From Hibiscus mutabilis (taxonomy: Eukaryota > Streptophyta > Magnoliopsida > Malvales > Malvaceae), in the NCBI GenBank assembly GCA_019671005.1, contig CM033744.1, forward strand, positions 14,934,128 to 14,998,127: a stretch of 64,000 bases of DNA. The letters run 5' to 3'. Below the pieces are notes generated by a model that was not told the DNA's origin, did not search any database, and was given only the letters and a program-made list of their open reading frames with translations. A program made the translations under genes and the position numbers. Below, one piece after another: positions 22,701 through 33,612 of the stretch; position 1 is the first letter of the stretch; each line of letters starts with the position of its first letter.

Positions 22701-23540
22701 ATTAGTGATTATATTTTTCTCTCACTAGCTAGTAGATTTTGGGCTTTGTTCGGCTTATGACATCATTTTGAGGAGTTCTAGCAGCTATTACTTTATAGCA
22801 CTGTCCATATTTCTTTTAGTAGGCATTGTATATCATGGCACCGTGTTCTTTCATGTATCGAGTCAGTAACTGTTTTATCAATATTCTGGAATTATTTTGT
22901 ATCTGAATGTATTTGGAGCTTCAAACTTTATAAATGTTTTAATTTGGTTTTTGTTTGAGTTTAAATTATACTTATGTTTTATACATATTTAACAAAACAG
23001 AGTTGTTTTTTCTAAAAAAAGTGTTTTTTCACTCATAAATAATGCTAAACACTTGTAAATTAGAGTAAAAAGGTGATTTTCCACCCAACCTCAAAAGTTA
23101 ACATTTCTAGCTTTTGGGTAGAAAATCATTTTTGGGATGAATTTATTTTTTTACCTTTAATTATTTAACATTAATATTAATACTAATATATTCAAATATT
23201 AATGTATTAATCTATTAAATATAATAATTATTAAAATAATATTAAGAATTTAATATTTTAAATACAAATAAATAATAAAAAACTTTAATATTATAAAATA
23301 ATATGAAATATAATAATTATTAATATATTAAATTAATATTTAGTTATATTACACTAATATAAAAAATGCATAGTATAGAGGCTAATTATATATATATAAT
23401 TTAATATTTTTTATCTAGACTAAAAATTTATATTAATTATTTAGAAATACTTAAAGTTTATATTATATCTAGACTAAATATTTAATCCGACCTAAATGAA
23501 TAGGTCTAAACTAAAGTTCTGTAATTAACATACCAATCTT
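22701..23540. other. AT-rich stretch, no gene
   Basis: Very AT-rich (23160-23520 is mainly TAATAT words). A loose inverted repeat lies at about 23069-23145: GATTTTCCACCCAA with TTGGGTAGAAAATC, about 28 bp between the arms. It may be a small MITE-like hairpin; no target duplication was found. Confidence 0.4.
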
Positions 23541-23559
23541 TTTCCAATACAATTTTCAC

Positions 23560-26405
23560 ATTTATTGCTCTTAAAGTAAAGAATATCTACCAACTAAGTG
23601 CATTGGTTATTATATTGGCTTTTTTTTCAAGATAATAGTCAATCACAACATCATAATCTTTAAGAAGTTCGATCCACCTTCTTTGCCTCATGTTCAACTC
23701 CTTTTGAGTTAGCAAATACTGTAAACTTTTATGATCTGTGTAAATGTAGCATCGCTCACCATATAGATAATGGCGCAATATCTTTTAAGCAAATACAACT
23801 GCTACTAACTCTAAGTCATGAGTAGGATAATTCTTCTCATGGGTCTTAAGTTGCCTTGAAGCATAGACCACCATTTTTCCTTCTTGCATGAGTACGCATC
23901 CTAAACCATTATGAGAAGCATCGCTATAAGCCACATAATCTCTGCCCAATTCTGGTTATACTAGCACCAGGGCTTCTATTAAGATAATTTTTAATGTCTC
24001 AAAACTTTATTGGTACTTATCCGTCCAAATAAATGGTACATCTTTCTTCAATAGCTTGGTCAGTGGGGAGGCAATTATCGAGAATTTCTTTACAAACCTT
24101 CGATAATAACCAGCAAGTCCCAAGAAACTTCGAACCTCAGAAACATTCTTCAGAGTTTTTCATTCAACTATAGCTTGTACTTTCTTGGGATCTACTCTTA
24201 TCCCCTTTGCCGAAACCACATGGCTAAGAAAAGCAACTTTCGAAAACCAAAATTCACACTTTGGCAGCTTAGCATACAACTTTTTTTCTCAAAGGGCCTG
24301 AAGAACAATGCGAAGGTGGTCATCATGTTCTTCCTTTGTCTTTGAATAAACTAAAATATCATCGACAAATACCACCAAAAATTGATCCAATTAAGGTTGA
24401 AATACTCGGTTCATCAGATCTATGAATGTCGCCAAACAACATCACTACAAACTTATAGTATCTATACCGAGTTTGGAAAGCTGTCTTCGGAATATATTCT
24501 TCCTTGATCTTTAACTAATGATACCCGGATCGAAGATCAATCTGGAAAAAAATATAGTTGCGCCTTTTAATTGATCAGAAAGATCATCAATCTTTGGAAG
24601 AAGATACTTATTTTTTGTTGTCACCTTATTTATCCGACGGTAATCTATGCATAATCCCATGAATCCATCTTTCTTTTTTTTACAAATGACACTGGTGCGC
24701 CCCAGGGTGACATACTTGGCCTTATAAAACCTCGATCTAACTGTTAGCGATAGTGCTCTAAGGCCTATTGTATGGACATGATATTTTGATTATTGAATTT
24801 ATTATTATGATAAATTTGCATGCTTTTGTATCCTTGAATATTATTATTCTAAATATCCCTAATCAGTTATTATTGTAGGAACAATAATAAGATAAGATTA
24901 GTATGAAGTTTGATAGATATTCATAAGATGAATATGTGAATGAGATTCAAATCAAATTCATATATGTATTTGTTGAGAACAAATATGAGGATCGACTCGT
25001 CTTAAGATTAATACATAGATTAAAGTTATATATTAATCTTATACAGTTGTGACATTGAATCCTTAGACCTGAAATTGCTACGGTTCTCAACATGATAACT
25101 ATTATGTTTTTTACATAGTCAAGCATCAATTTTAATCGGACGATTATATAGGTTATGCTTGAACATAATAAGGAATCATGCAGTGAGATGTGAGTGATTA
25201 AGATGGAATTTATCCCTCTTAACATAAGAGAGATATCTTTGGGTCCCTCGATGATTGAGACTGAGAAATGCATGGCCGTGCTCAAACGAGTTGATAACGA
25301 TCAATGTCATTTGTTTAGTAAGTTCAATTGGGCATCGAGAAACTAAAGGTAGAACGATATAAGGTTAACATTTTCCATGCCTTATATTCTATCAAGATAT
25401 TGTGAGATAAAAGGATTATGACATAAACTGAATTAAGGTTGTCTCGGATTATGAGCTTTTCATTTAACTTGGGTAGTCACATTGTCTTGCTAGAGGCCAC
25501 TTATGACTTGTAGAATAAAATGTGATTTTATCTACTGCCAACGTTAATTGAACCTATAGGGTCGCACACTAAGAATGGATAAGAATGGTTGTGGTTATTA
25601 CTCTCAATAATAAGTTTAAGATAATGTGATTATTTTAAATTATATTGAGAGAGACTATTTATTCGAATTTAAAGAAGTTAAATTCGTATTCTTGTGATAG
25701 AATATTTTTTTTATTTTATTATTTTTCAAAAATAATATTATTAAATAATCTCAATATCTAGATTTGATTGGATTTAAATTCCATATTGGATAAGGAATCT
25801 ATTTTCGAATATATTATTTATTTATAATATTATTAAATAAATCACATCATCTAAATTTTGGTTGAACTTGAATTCCTTATCAGATAAATGAATTTATTTT
25901 ATAATTTATTTAAAAGAGTTTTAATTGAATTATAATAGTGAACTCAACCTAACCCTATTCAAGTCATATGTATGTATGTATGTATGCCAAGGGTTTTGTG
26001 ATGGATCTAGGGATTTCTAAATAGCCACCAAAACTACAAAACTATATTTTCGAAATCTTCATTGGAACTAGAATTTTGATAGCCGTTCGTCGTCCATCGC
26101 GTATGGATACTTGTAGAGGGCGGTTGTCTTTCACAAAATGCAGCACCTCAACACAACCAGATCCCTGAATCAAAATTAAGGTAATTTTTTATCTCCTCTT
26201 CGTGCATTAATATGATTGCATAAGATCTTGAAAATTCTTCATAGGATATTTTTCCGCTGCGTTTATATGCCTAATTAGATCAGTGTATTTCCTATGAAAA
26301 CCCAACACTAACAATTCTTGCAATTGTACCTTTAACTCCTGAAGCTAGGTTGGAGCCATTCTATACGGGGCCATCGATATAGGCGCACTACCTGGTAACA
26401 CCTCT
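23560..26405 (-). pseudogene. Gypsy RT-RNase H fragment, split by solo LTR
   Basis: Minus-strand reading starts near 26405 with PGSAPISMAPYRMAP and LQELKVQLQELL. It is interrupted by 24742-26307 and resumes at 24741 with DRGFIRPSMSPWGAP. RT words follow: IDYRRINKVTTKNKYLLPKI, LVVFVDDILVYSK and AKLPKCEFWFSKVAFLSHVV. RNase H has YVAYSDASHNGLGCVLMQEG, NYPTHDLELVAVVFA, then LRHYLYGERCYIYTDHKSLQ, ending NALSW then a stop at 23587. Removing the solo LTR and one target copy restores QELLDRGF exactly. The PFGLTNAPATF region of the palm is shortened near 24440, and several stops occur. No gag, integrase or LTR of this element is attached. Confidence 0.88.
24742..26307. mobile_element. Solo LTR with perfect target duplication
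   Basis: A 1566-bp segment starts TGTTAGCGAT and ends AACCCAACA. It is flanked on both sides by CTAAC (24737-24741 and 26308-26312). Excising it rejoins the split RT frame. There is no primer-binding site, gag or pol, so it is the scar of LTR-LTR recombination. TTCCGCTGCG near the right end is a phrase often seen at the end of plant copia LTRs, so copia origin is likely but unproven. It contains a short GTAT run at about 25969-25986. Confidence 0.92.
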
Positions 26406-27418
26406 TGTAATGTCCCAATTTTTGATTAGTGACCAAAATGTAAATTTTGAAAGCTTAGGGTTAAATAGTAAACTTTGGAAGAGTTTAGGGACCAAAGTGA
26501 AATTTTCAAAAGTTATGTATTTTGACCCCGTAAATGAATAGTTTACCCCAAGAGTGACATTTCCGTGTTACCCAGATTTTTCGTACGAAGCTTATATTAA
26601 TGGCTATAAAGCGATAAAGTTCAGAAATTTGGAAATCGTAGTTGGATCGAATGAAAAATTGTTAAGCGTGCTCAGACCAGAGTAGCACAAGGATAGGTGA
26701 CCTACTGGGAAGGTTCCATGTTAGTATTTTTGACTGATAAAAAGGATTCAGCATGAGTCAATAATATTTTTAATGATTATTGTTATAAAATTTCCAAGAG
26801 GGATTGTATCCAATAAAATTTCTGGTAATTATCGGTACATCGGATCGAATTGGAATTTTAAAGATAGTTCCAAAAGTTATGGAAAATTCATAAAATAATA
26901 TTTTATGAGTATTTTATTATAGTTGGTTGGATTCCATCTAGACTTAGTTGAATTTTTACAAGAATGGCAAACTAGTAAATAAAGAATAGTTGGAGGGCAA
27001 ATTAGTCATTTAGCAGGGGTGGCAATTTTGAAATATTTGAAGTTACAAGGGCCATTTTTGGAAGAATAAAATTGAAGATTTAAATCTTGGCCCTTGATTG
27101 ATGATAAAATCGATTTCAACCCTTGGATAAAAGGCAATTTTGTAATTTCTCTATTTGAATGAATTTAAAATTTATTTACATAATACAAGTGGCATAATTG
27201 GAGCAATTTAAAAATTAAAAGGCCAAAAGATGAAGCCTTCTTCATCTTTCAAAATTTCAAAAATTTGGGGGGAAAAGGGAGAAAATTTTCCAAGCTCAAT
27301 TCAAGCCTCGAAACTCGATTTTCAGGTAATCTTTTGAACTGCAAAGTTGTTCTACTCTTCAAACTCTATTTTTTGATGTAATTAATTCATGGAATACATA
27401 CTTGATTGATTTGTGAGG
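26406..27418 (+). repeat. Gypsy LTR fragment with 5S-like segment
   Basis: It starts TGTAATGTCCC, and shares many phrases with the LTRs at 33267, 39950 and 60672, for example GGCTATAAAGCGATAAAGTT and GGATCGAATTGGAATTTTAA. It contains the 5S-like stretch at 26661. It stops in mid-LTR at about 27418, where integrase sequence of a different gypsy subfamily begins. Confidence 0.75.
26661..26722 (+). other. 5S rRNA-derived segment in LTR (copy 1)
   Basis: It begins GTTAAGCGTGCTCAGACCAG and contains AGAGTAGCACAAGGATAGG, then GTGACCTACTGGGAAGG. It matches the 3' half of plant 5S rRNA, including the A-box and C-box regions of the pol III internal promoter. It is a fragment, not a 5S gene. Confidence 0.85.
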
Positions 27419-28342
27419 TTGCACAGGGTACCTAAATCAATTGTTTAGGATAGAGATCTACAGTTTACAGCGTGATTTTGGGGATGTTTGCATCGAGCTT
27501 TGGGTACTCGCTTGAATTTCAGTACATCGTATCATCCTCAGACGGATGGCCAGTCTGAACATGTGATTCAGATTTTGGAGGATATGTTGAGACGTTGTAT
27601 CATTGAGTTCCAAGGAACTTGGGAAAGGCAGTTTGCCTTTGGTAGAGTTTGCGTACAATAATAGTTATCAAGAAAGTATAAAAATGGCACCCTATGAAGC
27701 CTTGTATGGTAGGAGGTATCGTACACCCTTGTGTTGGGCTGAGGCTGGGGAAAAGTATGTTTCTATGCCTGATGTGTTGAAACACACGGATGAGAAAGAA
27801 AAAATGATTTGTGATTGTTTAAAGGAGGCCTTAGATAGACAGAAATCCTACGCAGATTTGAAGCGTAGAGAGGTTGAGTACGCTGTTGGTGAAAGGGTTT
27901 TCCTGAAAGTTTCACCATGGAAGAAGGTGATTCATTTTGGGCATAAAGAGAAGTTGAGTCCGAGGTTTATTGGACCGTATGAGGTGCTGGAACGCATAGG
28001 TCCTTTAGCTTATCAGTTGAATTTGCCTCCTGAGTTTGAGAAGATTCATGATGTGTTCTATGTATCCATGTTACGGAGGTATCGTTCGGATCCGTCGCAT
28101 GTAATGCCAGTTGAGGATGTTAAGTTGTGATCAGATTTTTCTTATGATGAGGAACCTGTGGAGATCCTTGATTCCAGTAGTAAGGTTCTTCGTGGCAAGA
28201 TGATTGAACTTGTTAAGGTGTTGTGGCGGCATCGCGGTGTTGAGGAGGCAACGTGGGAAAGTAAGTAGAACATGGTTGCTCGGTTTTTGCATCTGTTTCC
28301 ATCAGGTAAATTTTGAGGATGAAATTTCTTAACGGGGAGAGT
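27419..28342 (+). pseudogene. Gypsy integrase C-half and chromodomain
   Basis: It opens at VPKSIV (then a stop) with DRDLQF, the second catalytic Asp. It continues FSTSYHPQTDGQSEHVIQIL (catalytic Glu changed to SEH context, the E is kept) and GTWERQ. A frameshift near 27635 precedes LPLVEFAYNNSYQESIKMAP, ALYGRRYRTPLCWAE, LKVSPWKKVIHFGHKEKLSP and RFIGPYEVLERIGPLAYQL. The chromodomain part reads EEPVEILDSSSKVLRGKM, then VLWRHRGVEEATWE. It is a 3' remnant of an element close to the one at 8155-17886. Stops are rarer here than there. It is joined on the left to an unrelated LTR subfamily. Confidence 0.88.
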
Positions 28343-31300
28343 TGCAATGCTCTGGTTTGAGCCTAAGAGTTTTCTAGGCAGTTTAGACGGTCCGTTGGAT
28401 CGGATTAGAGGATTCGAGTTAGTTTCGGGGTTTAATTTGGAATAAATATTTTTGAATGTGATAAAATTATGGAAAATAGTCTAAAATCATTATTTAATAT
28501 GGAAATGATTTTGGTAAAGTCAATTCTACAAAAAAAGGTCTTTTAATTGGACATTTTGGTTGGTGACCGAAATGTAAAGTTTCAAAACTGTTTAAGGGTT
28601 AAAATTTTGAATCTTTAAGGAGCTATTTACCCTAAAGTATAATATCATACTTTTTCCCTTAATTAGATATTTTAAATTATTTTAAAATAATATAAAAGAC
28701 TTGGAGAATTAATTGGTTAAATAAAATCTTTAAAACAAATTTGACGTAAATAACTTTTCACAAAAGGATTTTCTCTCCAATTCTCTCTAGCCAAACGCTT
28801 CTTTTCTCTTCAAAATTCTCAGGTAAAATTTTCTTTTATTTAATCTTTTGATTTAAATTGAGATTATAATGATTTCCTAACAAAATCAATTTGGTTTTTC
28901 ATTGTTTTGCTTTGGAAATTCATCTAATTAAAGGGAAAAGAATCCATTAGAGGTGATATTCGTTCTTCTCCTCTAATACAAGGTTCTTTATTGAAATTCC
29001 CAAGTTATTGATCCTTTACACTTGTTTTCTAACTTGATTTGATGATTTAATTATAAAAGATTGATTAAATTGTGGTTTAATTGATTTAATTAAAGGATTT
29101 TTGTATAGGTTCTGTTTTGTTGAGTTCTTGATTGATTCTAATCATGATTTTGATGTTAAGTAATGTTAAAAAGTGGGTTTTAACATTGGAATCCCGAAAC
29201 TATGTGAATATCTAATCTTCTAGGTTGCTAGTTTTGTGTTTTTGAGGAGTTGTGGAGGTTTATTGAATGCTAGAGATATAAGGATGTTAGTGATGTGTTT
29301 TTAGATGTTAATTAATGTTAATTGATGGCTTAAAACGTTAGTTTGTGGCTGGGTTAAGTTTGGAAGAGGTTTGTTGTTAATTTCGGTTGTTGTGAAGTAA
29401 AATTGGATAAAGGATGTTGAGGATTTGTGTTGCTGTGATGTTGATTGCATTTTGATGCATTGTACCCTCTGTTTTTGTGTGGAATAAAGTAGGGGAAGTT
29501 GGTCCTCAAGCTTGAACGTTGGTTTTGGGAGCTTTGGAGGGGAGGTTATCGTATCGGCAAGCGAGGCTTTGCGAGTCAGTGAGTGAGAGAGTGTTTTACA
29601 GCTTTGCAAAGGTTTGAATGTTGTGTTTGGGAGTTTAGATCGAGCTTGAAATGCTGATCTAAGCTCGGAAGTAAGTAAATGATGAATTCTCTCTCAAACT
29701 CGGTTGGCAATTGGTTTTATGAACTTGTCTTAAATGGTTTAATTACTCATTGTATATGCATGTTTTGTGCATGGTTTAATGCTGGAAATTGAGTACATAA
29801 TGATGTTGATGCATTTGGAAGGAATGCACGTTTGCTAATGTTTATAAACATTGGTTAATGCAAGGTTTATTGTATTGGTTAAATGATTTTGATGATGCAC
29901 ATGAACACAGTGAGTTGTTGTAATTAAAATGAATTATATTGGCAAGTGATGGTATGGAAAGGTTTGAAAATGAAATCAGATATAGTTGGCCGAACATAGG
30001 ATTGATAGTGCACTATAAAAAGGTGCCTTGGATGTCAAGGGGTTTATATGGTGTACCGTATACTCCATCCAAGTACCCTAATGGTCGAGGGGTTTATGTG
30101 TACCGAAGACTTCCTTTAGTGGGTTATACATCTAGCCGATGAGTGATGTTGAGGGGTTTATGTGTACCTAAGACTCCACCATGGGTGTCATAATGGTGGA
30201 CAGGTTTATGAGTACCGAAAACTCTCATGCGTGAACCTTAAGATGCCGGTAGATTGTATGTTAAGTGTTGAGGGAACATTTTTTGAATCTGTGTATTCGA
30301 TGTTATGTTTTGTAAAGTGGGAACTTGGTAAATGATCATTTGGAAGCCAATATAATTGATAATGTATCATGAGATGGATTATGTTGTTTAATGTGGTTTA
30401 AACATGCGTTGCTCTTTAAGCCTTGTATTGGTAGTATAGATGGGAAAGCTTAAATTGAGGGTAGAAAATGGGACTTTGCTATAGAATCCATGATACATGT
30501 TGCATATGGTTTAATATGCTATTTTGGAAATGTTAAGTGCATGGTTTTGTTAAGGCATGATGTTGTGATGATGATTTAAAGAGTTTTGAAAAGTGTTTTT
30601 AAAAGAAATGTGAAACGGTTTAAATTGCATTGATGGCGGTTGTTGTTTGAGCATTCCTCACTAAGCCTAGTGTGCTTACGCTCTCTTTTCCATCAATGCA
30701 AAGAATTAAAGATTGTGGCAGCGGGGAAGCAAGGAAAGGATTTCTAAAGACTTATTTTCAAAGTAAGGTTTGGGATGTTAAATTGTAGTAATAAAGGCAA
30801 TGTTTTGGGAGGGTTTTTGATGAACTTCCTGTTTGAGCAAGTTGTATTTGTTGGTTTGGTTTTGTAAATGTCTTTAAGTGATTGAGTTGTCATTGGTTTT
30901 ACAATTTTGGATGTGGACTAGGAAGCATGCCTCTAGACTTTGTGATTGAATATGCTAGATATGCCTTTAATGCTGGTATGCTGATGCTCAAGCATGTTGA
31001 GGATGTTATATGTTGATTAGTTAAGTGTTAAGGTGGATTGAAGTGAGTCAAAGTGTCGTACGTTGGACCTAGAGATCATTACAGGCCTCTGCATACTGGT
31101 ACAGGTACTCAGGATCGGTACGCGGGGTCTGATAGAGGCTCAAATTATTAAATTTAAGCGTAGGGTACCGGTAAGCTTAGCCATCGTATCAGTCCGCCTT
31201 AAGAGAAAACAAACCTGGTGTCGGTACACGGGATAGCGTACTAGTATGATCCCTCGAGTTTAAGCATGTCGTATCGATACGCGGGGTACCATATCAGTAC

Positions 31301-31900
31301 GGGCTCTAGCTACTAGAATTTTGAGTTTTGAAATCTTAAAGGGGGATCGGTACGGGGTCAAGGCCATATCTGTACGGGTTAGTCAACAAACTGTATCGCT
31401 ACAGAGAAATGTGTATCAATACGAGAAGCCGTTTTGTTAGTTGGATTGTATCGGTACGAGCTTGCCTGTATCGGTATCCCCTGTTGAATCTGTGTTATTC
31501 TGTTTGCTGAAGTTTGGAATTCTTGTAATTTATCCCTGATTGTTATGAATGCAATTGATTGAGTTTGGATGATTGTTTTGGAATAGAAATTAACCTGTGA
31601 GCATGAAATTGAAATAGTTAAGGTTTGGTAATCTTAATTGTGATAAATGCCTTGTAGTTTGCAATAATTATGTTTTTTCATTTATGTGAATCGTTGAGCA
31701 ATCGAACCCTGATTTGTAATCTGATTTAAATGCAACGCTACCGCTGAAGTATGTTCACATAGGATATTAACGACATGCATCTATACAAGATAAAAAGAAA
31801 AGAATGGGCTCGGTTTAGGGTTTTAGTTTGGGTTTTCTTCGACAAACCTATTGTGGCACTTTTAGTCCGATTTCGGCTAGGCTGTGCTAAGGGGGTTACA
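28343..31900 (+). repeat. Tekay-like 3' LTR, complete
   Basis: It follows the purine run ACGGGGAGAG, starts TGCAATGCTC and ends GGGGGTTACA, 3558 bp. It is related throughout to the LTRs of the 8155-17886 element, including the CCTCACTAAG block at 30657 and dyad cluster F. At 30017-30240 it has three to four repeats of an AGGGGTTTATGTGTACC phrase, each with short inverted arms (for example CTTGGATG at 30027 and CATCCAAG at 30066). No frame in it is credible. Confidence 0.88.
31093..31477. repeat. Palindromic dyad cluster F in gypsy U3
   Basis: Seven modules. Four have a 10-bp spacer (for example GTATCGATAC, 10 bp, ATATCAGTAC) and the others 9, 11 and 12 bp. It sits at the same LTR place as clusters D and E but differs in sequence between decamers. 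Confidence 0.85.
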
Positions 31901-33266
31901 CCATATTTTTGGGTCAGTTTCGGGTGTTCAAAAAATCCAACCCGACCCATGTGCATCCCTATCCATTGGACCATTATCGTAAATATAAAAAGTCTCTGGC
32001 TCTAGATTTAAAATCAACAATGCTTGCAACCCAACTCCAGCCAAAAACGAATATAATATAAGGCTAATTTCCAAATCGTTCTCATCAAAATGTAATTGTT
32101 CGCAAAACTTAATGACTTCAATTCGGGGCTACAGTCGGGTGGTGACAAAGGTTTTTTTTAAGAATCAAACTTTAACGCGGGGTCAATTTTTTATATATAA
32201 TTTTTGGAACTCAAGATTATTTGAGGATTTATTGGAAATTTGTGGACTAAATTGGATTATGGGGAAGGAAATCTTAAATAACATGAAATTTAGGAAATTA
32301 TGTAAACATTTAATGTGGTAGTCTTCCGAAGTCGGTTCCTTGTTAATATTGAATATTAGAAACTTGGGTAAAGGGTTTAGGTTTTATGGTTCAGGGTTGA
32401 TGGTTTTAGAATTTTTGAACCTCTAATTCGACCGTCAATTTTTATATTTTGGTCGTATATGTAAACCTTCACTTTTTCCCCTTTTTTCTCGACCTAGCTC
32501 TAAACCTCTTAAATGGTGGTGTTGTGACAATAAGGGGATACTTAGCTGGTGCGGTTGGAGGTTCCATATTTTTGGGTCAGGTTCGGGTGTGCAAAAAATC
32601 CAACCCGAACTATGCCCATCCCTATCCATGGGACCATTATTGTAAATATCAAAAATCTCTAACTCGAGATTTAAAATCGATAATGCTTGCAATCCAGGTC
32701 ATGCCAAGCATTCGACCTCATCAAAATTTAATTCGGGGCAACAGTCAAGTGGTGACAAAGTTTTTTTTAGAATCGAACTTTAACGCGGGGTCAATTATAT
32801 ATATATATATATAATTTTTGGAACTCAAGATTATTTAAGGATTTATAGGAAATTCGTGGACTAAATTGGTACATGGGGAAGGTAATCTTAAATAATATGA
32901 AATTTAGGAAATTAAAGTATGAAAATTGTGTGTGCAAGAAAACGTACGCTTTTTCGACTTTGGGAGGTAGGCTTAATTAGGTACACATTTAATGTGGTAT
33001 TCTTCCGACTTCGGTAATATCAGAAACTTGGGTTTTATGGTTCAGGTGGTTTTAGAATTTTTAAATCTCCAATTCGACGGTCTATTTTTATATTTTAGTC
33101 GTATATATAAACCTTCAGTTTTTCCCTTGTTTCTCCACCTAGCTTTAAACCTCTCAAATGGTGGCTCTGTGACAATGAGGAGATACTTAGCTAGTGCGGT
33201 TGGAGGTTCCATATTTTTGGGTCCGGTTTTGGTGTTTAAAAAATCCAACCCGACCCATGCTCATCC
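31901..33266. repeat. 0.65-kb tandem repeat, left part
   Basis: Units start at the phrase YCATATTTTTGGGTC: unit 1 at 31901-32563, unit 2 at 32564-33208, and the start of unit 3 at 33209-33266. Unit 3 continues at 43565 after the inserted gypsy element. Frames inside the units are not conserved between units, so no protein is proposed. Confidence 0.85.
33262..33266. repeat. Target-site duplication (left), CATCC
   Basis: CATCC stands directly before TGTAATACC and again at 43560-43564 directly after TTACA. Confidence 0.92.
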
Positions 33267-33550
33267 TGTAATACCTCAAAATTTTGGTTAGTGACTAAAT
33301 TGAATAAAATGAAAGTTTGGTGACCAAAATGTAAAATTTGAAAAGTTTGGTGCCAAAGTGTAAAATTCAAAAAGTTCAGGGACTAAATTGTAATTTTAAA
33401 AAGTTATGTATTTGGTCCCGTAAATGAATAGTTCACCCCTAAAAGTGGCATTTTCGTGATACACGGATTTTTGATACGAAGTTTGTATTAAGAGCTATAA
33501 AGCGTTAAAGTTCGAGAAAATTTCCAGATATTTGGATCGAAATAAAAATT

Positions 33551-33612
33551 GCTAAGCATGCTCAGAGCAGAGTAGCATTAGGATAGGTGACCTTATGGGA
33601 AGGTCTCATGTC
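33551..33612 (+). other. 5S rRNA-derived segment in LTR (copy 2)
   Basis: GCTAAGCATGCTCAGAGCAG and AGTAGCATTAGGATAGGTGA match the 3' half of 5S rRNA, about 285 bp into the LTR. Confidence 0.8.

Noticed and set aside
25968..25988. GTAT microsatellite as a separate feature
   Set aside because: Only about four units, inside the solo LTR.
26661..26722. Functional 5S rRNA gene
   Set aside because: Only the 3' half is recognisable, with several substitutions, and it recurs inside LTRs.
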